A stretch of DNA of 40,181 bases from Candidatus Uhrbacteria bacterium (lineage in GTDB: Bacteria > Patescibacteriota > Patescibacteriia > GWA2-47-26). The position numbers and the translations under genes were made by a program. Positions 31,157 through 38,645 of this stretch are shown piece by piece. The notes below the pieces were generated by a model. That model worked only from the letters and a program-made list of their open reading frames with translations. It searched no databases and was not told where the DNA came from. The DNA is taken from positions 1 through 40,181 of the forward strand of contig JACPJN010000004.1 in NCBI GenBank assembly GCA_016187515.1, in the 5' to 3' direction. The first letter of the stretch is position 1, and every line of letters starts with the position of its first letter.

Positions 31157-32455
31157 CTAATCCGCTCCGGAAAGCAGAATCTCCTGCGGATGACCATTGG
31201 CGTCCCTGCCATTGAGACGAACTTCAATCCACTCATCACCCTGCAGCCAATAGTCATACTTATCAAGGCAGAGATGCGGGACCGTTTTCCCGGAAAGATT
31301 ATGAAGGGTAAATAAACGGCCGAGTTTTGCCTGATCAGCAGGTGACCACGAGCTGTTTCCGGCAAGCGGGAGGGCGAGCGGTTCTTCCCTAAACACATGC
31401 GGCGCGCGTTTCTTCACTTCAGCCAAGGATTCACCTGTTGAATCCATGCGCCATATTTTTACTTCCATTCCTGAAAACAGCACATCAACTCCTGCCAGCT
31501 CCTGAAGCACCACAGTGAAGAAACAATTGTATGCGGTATTAAACTGGTAGTCCTTGGCAAACACTACCTGCGCCTTCGGCTCCGGCTCCGGTGGCAGAGG
31601 CGCCGCAGGCGACGTGTACACTGCCGGCTGAAGCGAAGCAGTGAGGGTCTGGGTTCCCATGGCCTGGACTTCGGCGCGTCTCTCATTTTCCCGCGCCCTG
31701 GCCGTGACCTCGACTACCAAGTGCCGCAAGGACTCCACCTGGCCCGTACATTCTTTCTTTCCTGTTTGCGCTTCGGTAAGCTGGGCCATCAACTGCGTCA
31801 CTTCCTCGCGACACTGCGTGGTCTGCTTAACGTGCAGATCGCGCTCCTCCTGCGTACTGGCCTGTAGCGCCTGCGCCGAGGCCATACACTGCTCCAATTC
31901 CTGCTGGCGCTGCGCCGCTGACTCGCTGGCCGTTTGCGCGGCCTCGCGCGCAGCCGTACCCTCCTTGCCCAACCGATCCATCTCCTTGCCGCACGCCTTC
32001 TGCTGTTCACCCAGGAGCGCGACCCCCTGTTGCAACTCCCCCTTGAGCGTGCGGATCTGCTCCTTCTTCTGCGCGACCTGGGTCTTCTGCGCCTTGATCT
32101 GCTCCTGCATCTCGTTCGCCTGCTTACGCGCCGGCGCCGTGGTCATGCCCCACATCACGAAGTAGTACAGGATAAAGACCGCGACGATCCCGGCGAAAGC
32201 GAGGATCTTCTTGTTGAGCAAACTCCACCCGAGCATGTACTTGGTGATCAGCCAAGCCGCGAGAAACCCGAACGTCAGCGTGATGGCCTTGGCTAAGTAG
32301 GGATTGACTCCGGCGCTTTCCGGCACCCCGAAATACCGGCCCATCAAGGCGGTAGTGAGCGGAAGCGCCAACAGCATCAGGATGTACCCGATCGTTACCG
32401 CCAGTGCGGCAACCCCGACGATCTTCGTAGCATTCTGGGCCAAACCTTTGAACAT
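31157..32455 (-). CDS. membrane-anchored coiled-coil protein (long paralogue)
   Basis: A 432-residue protein. Residues 1-105 hold three membrane helices (about 15-38, 48-70 and 82-105) and are nearly the same as the start of the protein at 32927-33778. Residues about 110-270 form a long Gln/Glu/Lys-rich coiled coil. A Pro-rich linker (about 285-300) leads to a beta-rich C-terminal domain of about 130 residues (KDYQFNTAYNCFFTVVLQELAG to ...IEVRLNGRDANGHPQEILLSG) which I cannot name. The ATG at 32455 is preceded by GGAGG. It is probably the last gene of the island and displays its C-terminal domain on a long stalk. Confidence 0.65.
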   Translation of the reverse strand: MFKGLAQNATKIVGVAALAVTIGYILMLLALPLTTALMGRYFGVPESAGVNPYLAKAITLTFGFLAAWLITKYMLGWSLLNKKILAFAGIVAVFILYYFVMWGMTTAPARKQANEMQEQIKAQKTQVAQKKEQIRTLKGELQQGVALLGEQQKACGKEMDRLGKEGTAAREAAQTASESAAQRQQELEQCMASAQALQASTQEERDLHVKQTTQCREEVTQLMAQLTEAQTGKKECTGQVESLRHLVVEVTARARENERRAEVQAMGTQTLTASLQPAVYTSPAAPLPPEPEPKAQVVFAKDYQFNTAYNCFFTVVLQELAGVDVLFSGMEVKIWRMDSTGESLAEVKKRAPHVFREEPLALPLAGNSSWSPADQAKLGRLFTLHNLSGKTVPHLCLDKYDYWLQGDEWIEVRLNGRDANGHPQEILLSGAD

Positions 32456-32469
32456 GGCTTCCTCCATTG

Positions 32470-32571
32470 TTTGAGGTTTAACTTGTCAACGAACCCCTTA
32501 TCTGCCCACCACGCACAATCGCGTGATGTACAGGTAAAGAGAGTGGAGTGGCACATAGCGGATACGCGCGC
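32470..32571. repeat. duplicated intergenic segment, copy 1
   Basis: About 80 bases from GAGGTTTAACTTGTCAACGA to GAGAGTGGAGTGG are nearly the same as 33793-33875. Both copies precede an MFKGLAQ gene. A GGAGTGGC/GCCACTCC hairpin (32553-32577) overlaps the end. Confidence 0.8.
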
Positions 32572-32589
32572 CACTCCGCCTAAGGAACA

Positions 32590-32820
32590 CTACTCCTCTT
32601 CCTGCATGAGACGAGCGACTTCCTGCATGTCCTGCCCGACCTTACAGAATTGCTGCTCGGCTTCACGGAAATGCTGTCCGGCCTCACGCACGCCTTTCCC
32701 GAAGTCCTGCAGGCCACGCCCGAGGTAGCGCAATACACGCAAAACAAGGAATGCCTGAATCACGAACGCAATGCTAAAGCCCACGATGATGCCCATGAAA
32801 AAATGCGCGATGTTGGTCAT
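32590..32820 (-). CDS. small membrane protein with amphipathic tail
   Basis: A 76-residue protein with one membrane helix (about residues 5-30, FFMGIIVGFSIAFVIQAFLVL) followed by a charged amphipathic helix (GRGLQDFGKGVREAGQHFRE and on to QEEE) that would form a coiled coil. The ATG at 32820 has AAAAGGAG six bases upstream. No family recognised. It is inserted between the two MFKGLAQ paralogues and shares their design of membrane anchor plus coiled coil, so it may assemble with them. Confidence 0.6.
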   Translation of the reverse strand: MTNIAHFFMGIIVGFSIAFVIQAFLVLRVLRYLGRGLQDFGKGVREAGQHFREAEQQFCKVGQDMQEVARLMQEEE

Positions 32821-32873
32821 GGTGTACTCCTTTTAATTGATTGCGTTTTGAGGTCGGAGTTGTCAACAAATCT

Positions 32874-32923
32874 ACTTGTCCGGCGCGTTGAGCTAAAGGA
32901 GCAATCGTCGCGTGGTTGCCGGC
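32874..32923 (-). pseudogene. remnant of a second vWA gene tail
   Basis: Fifty bases match the 3' end of the vWA gene (33937-33986) at more than 80 percent, and the minus-strand reading PATTRRLLL then APDK recalls the vWA C-terminus, now with a stop in it. It marks an old duplication of vWA tail, spacer and MFKGLAQ gene. Confidence 0.55.
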
Positions 32924-32926
32924 CTT

Positions 32927-33778
32927 TCACCAATTGAGAAAGCACAACACCACTGCAACGGCGATCACCAAAATCGCGAGAATCAAAATCGCACAGAAAA
33001 ATTGATGAGGTCCGCATGTGGCGAGTACTAGCAACACCACAACAGCGCAAAGTAGAATCGCATAGCAGAGATTCTTCAATATGTCCAAGTGCTCAACGTC
33101 ACCGGCATAGCTGAATCCCGGCCACTCAATCCTACGCATACATGGATCACCTTTCCAATTCGCGTAAGAAACTAAGAGCGTCAAATTATACGCCACCCAC
33201 GGAACACCAAAAAACCAAAGGAAAAATACCGCCCCGATGGCAAGAATCACCCACAATGCAGTGCCAACCCAACTCGGCAACGCCGACATCACCGAAGCAG
33301 GATTTTCTTCAGTGTGTCTACTAGAAACATCCTCCCTCTGAATCTTATCACCCCGTTCTTCCTCCTGCTCCTGCGCGTCTTTTTCCCTAAGTTGCGCGAT
33401 CTGGGCCTGCTGGGCCTTGATCTGCTCCTGCAGCTCGCGCGCCTGCTTGCGCGGCTCCGCCGTGGTCATGCCCCACATCATGAAGTAGTACACGATCCAC
33501 ACCCCGACAATCCCGGCAAAGGCGAGGATTTTTTTGTTCAGCAGGTTCCACCCGAGCATGTACTTGGTGATCAACCAAGCCGCGAGAAATCCAAACGTCA
33601 GCTTGATGACCTTGGCCAGGTAGGGATTGATTCCGGCGCTTTCCGGGACCTGAAACTGCCCGCTCACTCCGAACATCGTAGCTGGAAGAAACAGCAACAT
33701 CAGGGTGTACCCGATCATTGCCGCCAGTGCGGCAAACCCGACGATCTTCGTAGCATTCTGGGCCAAACCTTTGAACAT
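32927..33778 (-). CDS. membrane protein paralogue with extra C-terminal helices
   Basis: A 283-residue protein. The first 130 residues (MFKGLAQNATKIVG, three membrane helices, then a short RKQARELQEQIKAQQAQIAQ coiled coil) nearly repeat the paralogue at 31157-32455. The rest is different: an acidic linker, a two-helix membrane hairpin (about 172-210), a loop (SYANWKGDPCMRRIEWPGFSY) and two more helices (about 232-282). The ATG at 33778 is preceded by AGAGGAAG. No function known. The pair shows module exchange behind a fixed membrane anchor. Confidence 0.65.
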   Translation of the reverse strand: MFKGLAQNATKIVGFAALAAMIGYTLMLLFLPATMFGVSGQFQVPESAGINPYLAKVIKLTFGFLAAWLITKYMLGWNLLNKKILAFAGIVGVWIVYYFMMWGMTTAEPRKQARELQEQIKAQQAQIAQLREKDAQEQEEERGDKIQREDVSSRHTEENPASVMSALPSWVGTALWVILAIGAVFFLWFFGVPWVAYNLTLLVSYANWKGDPCMRRIEWPGFSYAGDVEHLDILKNLCYAILLCAVVVLLVLATCGPHQFFCAILILAILVIAVAVVLCFLNW

Positions 33779-33792
33779 GGCTTCCTCTGTTG

Positions 33793-33875
33793 CTTGAGGT
33801 TTGAATTGTCAACGAACCCCTTCATCTGCCCACCACGCACAATCGCGTGATGTGTAAGTAAAGAGAGTGGAGTGG
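33793..33875. repeat. duplicated intergenic segment, copy 2
   Basis: The partner of 32470-32571. It is followed by a hairpin region (33867-33922, CACCCGAAAGGGTG inside GGAGTGG/CCACTCC) between the vWA gene and the membrane paralogue. Confidence 0.8.
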
Positions 33876-33934
33876 AAACGCGGAGTAGCACCCGAAAGGG
33901 TGTACCCTCGCGCCCCACTCCGCTTGCGCCGCAA

Positions 33935-34849
33935 CTACTTATCCGGCGCCTTAAGCTGAAGGAGCAATCGCCGCGTAGTAGCCGGCAAGGCCATCTGCTT
34001 CCCAACCTGCGCGATAAAGGAATCCAGCCGACCGGTTTCCTTCATGCAAATTCCCAGAAGTACGTCCACCAGCGCGTCCAGCTCCGCAAGCTCCAGGTAC
34101 TTGCCGCCATGCTCACGCGCGAGCCACTGGTAGTAATCCTGAATCTTTTGCTTGCGCGGCGAGGTGCGTTCGCTCTCTTGCGAGCAAAACACGCTGTAGA
34201 AAGCAAAACCCTTTTTCGCAAGGTCGGCCACTTCCGCGCGGTAGTCATACTCGTGCGGACAACCACTCACGCGATCCAACACGCCATGAGGCGGCATGTC
34301 GCCGACGACCACTCCCACGCGCTTGGCCTTGCCACCGACGACACTGCGCGCCTGCGCGTTCAAGTGATGAAACGCATCCTCCACCGCGCAAAGTCCATCC
34401 CCTCCTCCGCCGGGCCGCACTTCCGCAAGCGTCTTGCGAATCATTTCCGGATCAGCCGTCAAGGGCTGATGCAGAAACGGATACACGCCGTGGAAGTGCT
34501 GGGCCTCGTCGCCGTGATTCTTGTACGCGTAGACTGCGAACTGCGCGCGTACCTGCTCCTGCGCGATGCGCTTCGCAATCGCCACGATTGAGTCGCGCAC
34601 CCGCGCGAAATACGGGTACATGCTCCCGGTGGTATCGCAGAAAAACACAACTTCCAGATCTCCACTGCTGATTCGACTCGGGACCGCCTGGCGACGCGCC
34701 AGCGCGCTGATCCGCCCGGCAAGCGAAAAGGGCGTAAGCGATACATTGCTCCCACCCCTCCTAACCTCCCCTCGGGCAGGGGAGGAGATTGTTTCAGCCC
34801 TTCCCCTTTCAAGCGTACCGGCGCGTTCATCCTTTTTGATTTCGCTCAT
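33935..34849 (-). CDS. von Willebrand factor A domain protein
   Basis: A 304-residue soluble protein. The vWA domain begins at about residue 65 (LEVVFFCDTTGSM) with the metal site DxTGS at 72-76; later GGGGDGLCAVEDAFH supplies the conserved Gly-Asp loop and VGVVVGDMPPHG the third acidic loop. Residues 18-36 are encoded by a palindromic repeat inserted in frame (SSPARGEVRRGGS). vWA domains with an intact metal site bind protein partners in a divalent-ion-dependent way. The ATG at 34849 has AAGGAG upstream. No kinase, phosphatase or MoxR ATPase gene is adjacent, unlike most bacterial vWA systems. Confidence 0.82.
   Translation of the reverse strand: MSEIKKDERAGTLERGRAETISSPARGEVRRGGSNVSLTPFSLAGRISALARRQAVPSRISSGDLEVVFFCDTTGSMYPYFARVRDSIVAIAKRIAQEQVRAQFAVYAYKNHGDEAQHFHGVYPFLHQPLTADPEMIRKTLAEVRPGGGGDGLCAVEDAFHHLNAQARSVVGGKAKRVGVVVGDMPPHGVLDRVSGCPHEYDYRAEVADLAKKGFAFYSVFCSQESERTSPRKQKIQDYYQWLAREHGGKYLELAELDALVDVLLGICMKETGRLDSFIAQVGKQMALPATTRRLLLQLKAPDK
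34750..34790. repeat. palindromic repeat inside the vWA gene
   Basis: CCTCCTAACCTCCCCTCGGG and CAGGGGAGGAG form the same kind of element as those in the ATPase and murG genes, in frame near the N-terminus. Confidence 0.75.
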
Positions 34850-34866
34850 GGGCTTTTCTCCTTGGT

Positions 34867-35556
34867 CTATGCTCCGACGCACGCGCGCAGGAGCTGTCGT
34901 GTTTGCAAAAGTTCAAGCGTGAGGCGCCGCATCAGCTCCGGATTCAGAAATGATGACTCCATCTGCTCATACCCTTGCACCTTGTATGCCAGCTCTTGAA
35001 GCGCTTGCGCCAGCGCCTCGTCCTGGCAGGTCTGCATCGCGCGAGCCAGCAACTCTTGCACCTCGCGCAACAAATCATCCAGTGCAAACAGCGCCTGCTC
35101 GCTCTCTTGGAATCGCACCGCAACGAGCGCCATCTTCTCACGCAGTGCGTCAAGGGACTGTGCCGTTGCCACTTGGTACATCGCGCGAAGCAGGTGCAAC
35201 TCTGAGGTCAGTTCGCCAAGCGCTGGCAAAAGATACGCGCGCTTACCGTTCTGAACGCGCTGTGCTACCCGCGTACGCGCCTCTTCAAGATTGAGGAGTG
35301 CGCTGTCAATTTTCCGCCGCTCCTCTACCGCCGCGATTACTGGAATCACGGCCGCGATGCCGACCGTACCGGCGACTGCCGAACCAAGCTTGGAACCCAT
35401 GACCAACCGTGCCGACACGAAATTGGAGAAATCCATAAGATCATGAGTGACGCCCCGAAAATCGCCCCAACGAAGATGGGAAATTCGTGATGCCACCCAA
35501 AAAGTGATGCCTGCGCCTGCAAAAATCGCCAAAACAAGAATGAGGAAGATCGGCAT
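34867..35556 (-). CDS. membrane-anchored helical protein
   Basis: A 229-residue protein with an N-terminal membrane helix (IFLILVLAIFAGAGITFWVA), a second hydrophobic segment (about 58-78, LGSAVAGTVGIAAVIPVIAAV), and a long helical part (about 80-215) of Leu/Glu/Gln heptads. The ATG at 35556 is chosen over an upstream frame start because GGAGG lies nine bases before it; that GGAGG can pair with CCTCC between it and the ATG. The gene is 17 bases upstream of the vWA gene, so the products probably act together. No family recognised. Confidence 0.65.
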   Translation of the reverse strand: MPIFLILVLAIFAGAGITFWVASRISHLRWGDFRGVTHDLMDFSNFVSARLVMGSKLGSAVAGTVGIAAVIPVIAAVEERRKIDSALLNLEEARTRVAQRVQNGKRAYLLPALGELTSELHLLRAMYQVATAQSLDALREKMALVAVRFQESEQALFALDDLLREVQELLARAMQTCQDEALAQALQELAYKVQGYEQMESSFLNPELMRRLTLELLQTRQLLRACVGA

Positions 35557-35724
35557 GGGAGGAAACCTCCGTGTTTGAGTTTTCAAAGTGCGTGGACTTC
35601 CGCCCACCCGGTCCCTTGCCAATAAGCAAGAGACAGGATGAAAGAAGGAGGATGGCTGGCGATTCCATCCTCGTAAGAATAGTGTGATCTCGACTTGCCG
35701 CATGCGGCCATGCGCCTGCTCAAC

Positions 35725-35964
35725 CTACTCGATCTTGAAGCCGAGAAGTTGAAGGAACGACTTGCCGCGCTTGCCAAGCTCGTCCATCCTGGGATCGTTG
35801 ACGATGCCATCCGCCAGCTCCGCCAGAGTACGAGCTTCAGCGGCCACCTGCTTGATGCGCTCCCGCACACCGGCGATTCCTTGCGGGGGAGACGAAGCGC
35901 TGGCAGGCGAGGCCGGCGCTACCTGGGGAGTCGTGCCGCTTGCCGGCGTCTTGGTGGCGGCCAT
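35725..35964 (-). CDS. small helical protein with Ala/Pro-rich start
   Basis: A 79-residue soluble protein. The first 30 residues are low complexity (TPASGTTPQVAPASPAS), the rest is one or two charged helices (GVRERIKQVAAEARTLAELADGI, then KRGKSFLQLLGFKIE). The stop of the upstream membrane gene is three bases before its ATG at 35964, so translation is coupled. No family recognised. Confidence 0.55.
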   Translation of the reverse strand: MAATKTPASGTTPQVAPASPASASSPPQGIAGVRERIKQVAAEARTLAELADGIVNDPRMDELGKRGKSFLQLLGFKIE

Positions 35965-35967
35965 GGG

Positions 35968-36219
35968 CTACCTCCGACCGCTACCGGCCGCTTCCTTGGC
36001 CTCGCTACGCTTGTTGAACGCCCACTTGATGCCGAGCGCCGCCAAAAGCATGCCGAGAAACAGGACCAGTCCATTCACAAAGCTCTGCCAGGTCAGCTCC
36101 GGGGCGGGCTGGTTCGCCTCCTTGGCTTCCTTGGATGCCTTGCGATGAAGGACGACCCTCCAGATCGCGAGGCCGAGCAGGATGGCAACGATGCTGCTGA
36201 AAAGGACGACGAGGAACAT
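35968..36219 (-). CDS. small two-helix membrane protein
   Basis: An 83-residue protein with two membrane helices (about residues 2-23 and 48-68) joined by a charged loop with Lys/Glu (RKASKEAKEANQPAPE), and a basic tail. The ATG at 36219 has AAAAGGAG six bases upstream. Tight spacing with the next gene supports an operon. Function unknown; the two-helix hairpin design is common in small scaffold or holin-like proteins, but nothing specific can be claimed. Confidence 0.6.
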   Translation of the reverse strand: MFLVVLFSSIVAILLGLAIWRVVLHRKASKEAKEANQPAPELTWQSFVNGLVLFLGMLLAALGIKWAFNKRSEAKEAAGSGRR

Positions 36220-36301
36220 GGCGTTTCTCCTTTTGTATGTATTGGAGGGGTATCCCTCTCACCGCGTCCTGCGGGATTGCAAGGCGCGGAGTAAAGGGGC
36301 G

Positions 36302-36332
36302 GAAGGGCGGCGGCGTTTTGCCACCCTTCCGC
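36302..36332. other. intergenic hairpin
   Basis: CGGAAGGGCGGC and GCCACCCTTCCG nearly pair around a short loop between the first and second genes of the island. It may tune read-through or mRNA stability. Confidence 0.4.
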
Positions 36333-36343
36333 AAGGTGCGTGC

Positions 36344-36523
36344 CTACCGGAAGCCAAGGAAGAAGCCAACGTCGGTCATGCGCCGCCGCTCTGCTTCCAT
36401 TCGCCGCAGATATTCCTGCCAACGACGTTGTTCCTCGAAAAAATGATCCATGCTGCATCCAGGGCACACGCTTCCCGTGTAGTAGCCATGCTTGTAGCAG
36501 TGGGGGCGAAAATCGAACTTCAT
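36344..36523 (-). CDS. Cys/His-rich mini-protein, first gene of the island
   Basis: A 59-residue protein with HCYKHGYYTGSVCPGC (residues about 8-23): one Cys, two His and a CxxC could coordinate zinc. A charged helix follows (FFEEQRRWQEYLRRMEAERRR). The ATG at 36523 has GAGGAAAA before it. It is about 50 bases downstream of copy A of a conserved upstream element shared with two other genes, so it is probably the promoter-proximal gene of the whole island. Confidence 0.55.
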   Translation of the reverse strand: MKFDFRPHCYKHGYYTGSVCPGCSMDHFFEEQRRWQEYLRRMEAERRRMTDVGFFLGFR

Positions 36524-36571
36524 GATTTTTTCCTCGCGGCTTTTCAAGGTTCCGCACAGCGATGTGCTATG

Positions 36572-36627
36572 CGCTATCCCCATTTTGCCATACCCCAAAA
36601 AGAAAACTACTGAAAAAGTGGAGAAAA
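36572..36627 (-). promoter_or_regulatory. conserved upstream element, copy A
   Basis: Shares the exact core AGAAAACTACTGAAAAAG plus YGGAGAAAA and an outer TATCCMCATTTT with copies at 37184-37240 and 38987-39041. Each copy lies just upstream of a minus-strand gene. Here the gene is the first of the vWA island. Confidence 0.7.
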
Positions 36628-36636
36628 TCTCTATGA

Positions 36637-37128
36637 TTACCCTCCGCCGGTCTGCTCGCGCAAGCGCTCAATCAGCTCCGCGACGGAGATGATTTCGCAG
36701 GCATCGCACATGCCGTTAATCACCGTCAGACATTCATTCATGTAATTCAGCAAATCTCGCATCACCCCCATAAAATGCTCCGGGTCAAACTTGTTCTGAA
36801 ACTCCAGCCAACGCTGAAAGCAAAGTTCTCCATCGCTATCAAGTGCGCACGATACTGTCGCGCCGCTGTTCATAACCAACAAATCACGCATAACTCGGCT
36901 ATGCCGCTTGTGGTCAACAAGATGACAGCCGACAGACGCCGTAATGCAAATCATCGCTGATCTCGCGGAGGTCTTCAGCGTAATCATAATTTGCACAGTG
37001 CCGTGCGCGGCTTTTACGCCAAATGCAACCATTCTCCCCTGAACCAGATGATAGTTCACGCTGATGTCATCCAAGACCTGCGTAATGTCGGTTATACTGA
37101 CGCGCGCTGCCGATGATGCAATTTTCAT
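36637..37128 (-). CDS. YbjN-like / secretion-chaperone-fold protein
   Basis: A 163-residue protein whose alternating helix-strand pattern, with VNYHLVQGRMVAFGVKAAHG, LVMNSGATVSCALDSDGELCFQ and a final helical MRDLLNYMNECLTVI stretch, resembles YbjN domains and type III secretion chaperone-like folds. Such proteins usually bind partner proteins rather than catalyse. The ATG at 37128 has GGGAG seven bases upstream; an ATG three bases earlier is also possible. Copy B of the conserved element lies 55 bases before it. The assignment rests on pattern only. Confidence 0.55.
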   Translation of the reverse strand: MKIASSAARVSITDITQVLDDISVNYHLVQGRMVAFGVKAAHGTVQIMITLKTSARSAMICITASVGCHLVDHKRHSRVMRDLLVMNSGATVSCALDSDGELCFQRWLEFQNKFDPEHFMGVMRDLLNYMNECLTVINGMCDACEIISVAELIERLREQTGGG

Positions 37129-37183
37129 CATGGATCTCCCACGTGTCAATCGTGTCAATGAGCACGCGCCACGAAATTGTGAT

Positions 37184-37240
37184 GCGTTATCCACATTTTG
37201 CCATACCACCAAAAGAAAACTACTGAAAAAGCGGAGAAAA
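37184..37240 (-). promoter_or_regulatory. conserved upstream element, copy B
   Basis: Same core as copies A and C, with GCGTTATCCACATTTTGCC as its outer part, which contains a perfect TTATCCACA. It stands upstream of the YbjN-like gene. Confidence 0.7.
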
Positions 37241-37275
37241 CCAGCCGGACCTTGCTTGAGAGCAAAATTAGGTAA

Positions 37276-37306
37276 ACAAAAAAGGCCAACCAATTGCTGG
37301 TTAGCC
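37276..37306 (-). terminator. terminator of the Ntn-hydrolase-like gene
   Basis: GGCTAACCA/TGGTTGGCC pair on the minus strand (37284-37306) and are followed by TTTTTTGTTT. Confidence 0.8.
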
Positions 37307-37341
37307 ATGAGGCGGGCGAGGAGTTTTGTCGCGCCACCCCT

Positions 37342-38466
37342 TTAGAAATTGTCCTCCAGGCTGCGGAAAACGAATCCTTCGGTATCAGTAATGGTGGCGA
37401 AGTAGATATCGCCGCCAACCGTGGGAATGGAATCTTTGAGGTACTCATGGACTCGCGCAGTTGTCTCAATCAGGAACTGAATAATCTTCAACAATTCCCG
37501 TAGCGACATGTACTGCATATGATTGACTGTCTTGCCTGCCTTGATCTGCCTCGTTAGCACCCCTGAGCTAACCTGCTCCAAAAGTTTAATGTAATGGGGC
37601 AAAGGCAGGGTATCTTTGTCACGATCATACGCGGAACGAAACGGCTCCTTTGAAAGCAAGGTTTCGCAATCCTCTTGCACGGGCGGTAGACGGCGGATAA
37701 CGGTTGCCTTTGCCGCATTAACCAAGCGTTTATCCAAGCTATCCAGACCCAGCACATGTTGGACCACCATATCTGCGAATGCGCACACATGCCCTGCGAT
37801 AAGACGGTCGGTTTTGACGCTAGTGCCAGTCAACAAGGTGTCGGCAATCTCAGCATCGCCAGCCGTGGCGATGAGGTTATTAGCCCTATCGCTGACTTCA
37901 AACACGACTGCGCACTTTCCCTTTTCGTCGGCTTTGTCCACTCGGAAAGTGGCAACACACACTTCGTACTGCCTATCCACTGCGCAATAACCAGCATAGA
38001 GGAATTCAGCAACCATCAACCCGAATTCCACTTTAGCCAACTCGTCAGCCAACTGCTGGTTAAGTAAGTTGATATAAGCCTTGAAAGTAAGCGGTTTGTT
38101 GCCGCTTTTCGCCATGATGACTTCCTGACCGGCAGGAGATTCCACTGCGTCAATGATTTTATCTTGCAGGTGTGCGATAAAATCACTACCGGTTTTGATC
38201 CTTGCGCCGTATGGCCGTCCATTGATGTAGTACATCGGCCGCACCTTGCTGGATCTGAAGTTGTTTACCGCCATCGACTGAACACTGGCTTGAATCTTGT
38301 CCAATAGCCCTTGTAGCTGTTCTTCTTGGGTGGCTGACAGCCAATCTACATCCACAAGCATTTTGAGGAGCTGTTGAGGATCCAACATGGGACGCGAGCT
38401 TGTGACCAAGCTGTCAGCGCCTAGGGCAATGCCGGAGTGAGCACGAAGAATAATGCCTAGCGACAT
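37342..38466 (-). CDS. proteasome-beta-like Ntn-hydrolase homologue
   Basis: A 374-residue protein opening MSLGIILRAHSGIALGADSLVTS. This is the double-strand start of proteasome beta, HslV and Anbu subunits, with the nucleophile position held by Ser2. If Met is removed, the Asp of GADS becomes residue 17, the position of the conserved catalytic Asp17. A Lys follows at position 34, near the usual Lys33. The end (ELLKIIQFLIETTARVHEYL then VGGDIYFATITDTEGF) is like the family's C-terminal helix and strand. It is longer than a beta subunit (about 200) by a helical insert. The ATG at 38466 follows AAGGAGGT. It has its own promoter and terminator. Confidence 0.65.
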   Translation of the reverse strand: MSLGIILRAHSGIALGADSLVTSSRPMLDPQQLLKMLVDVDWLSATQEEQLQGLLDKIQASVQSMAVNNFRSSKVRPMYYINGRPYGARIKTGSDFIAHLQDKIIDAVESPAGQEVIMAKSGNKPLTFKAYINLLNQQLADELAKVEFGLMVAEFLYAGYCAVDRQYEVCVATFRVDKADEKGKCAVVFEVSDRANNLIATAGDAEIADTLLTGTSVKTDRLIAGHVCAFADMVVQHVLGLDSLDKRLVNAAKATVIRRLPPVQEDCETLLSKEPFRSAYDRDKDTLPLPHYIKLLEQVSSGVLTRQIKAGKTVNHMQYMSLRELLKIIQFLIETTARVHEYLKDSIPTVGGDIYFATITDTEGFVFRSLEDNF

Positions 38467-38585
38467 CGCATACCTCCTTGTTAGTTTTAGGACCAGGACC
38501 TTCCCGGCCTTGAAATAACCTCATTTTAAAGATCATTTTAAGGCCGAGAATTCATATTCTAAAAGAACAAACTTCCCATTGGGCT
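38467..38585 (-). promoter_or_regulatory. structured leader of the Ntn-hydrolase-like gene
   Basis: The roughly 115-base leader contains the arms CGGCCTT and AAGGCCG at 38503-38545, enclosing two TTTAAARATCATTTTAA-like words. It could be an attenuator or a stabilising stem. Confidence 0.35.
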
Positions 38586-38614
38586 AACTTATCACTTTGA
38601 TATTAATTTGTCAA
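38586..38614 (-). promoter_or_regulatory. promoter of the Ntn-hydrolase-like gene
   Basis: On the minus strand TTGACA (38614-38609), 17 bases, then TAAGTT (38591-38586). Confidence 0.55.
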
Positions 38615-38645
38615 TACCTGGTGCAGAGCTGTAATATTTATTTGT

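Noticed and set aside
3693-37195. Replication origin suggested by four perfect TTATCCACA matches (3693, 6704, 16202, 37187)
   Set aside because: The matches are scattered over 33 kb, one is inside ftsB and another in a repeat, and no dnaA, dnaN or A/T-rich cluster is present.
38467-38585. Riboswitch or T-box in the leader of the Ntn-hydrolase-like gene
   Set aside because: There is one plausible stem but no T-box or known aptamer consensus, so only a structured leader is reported.
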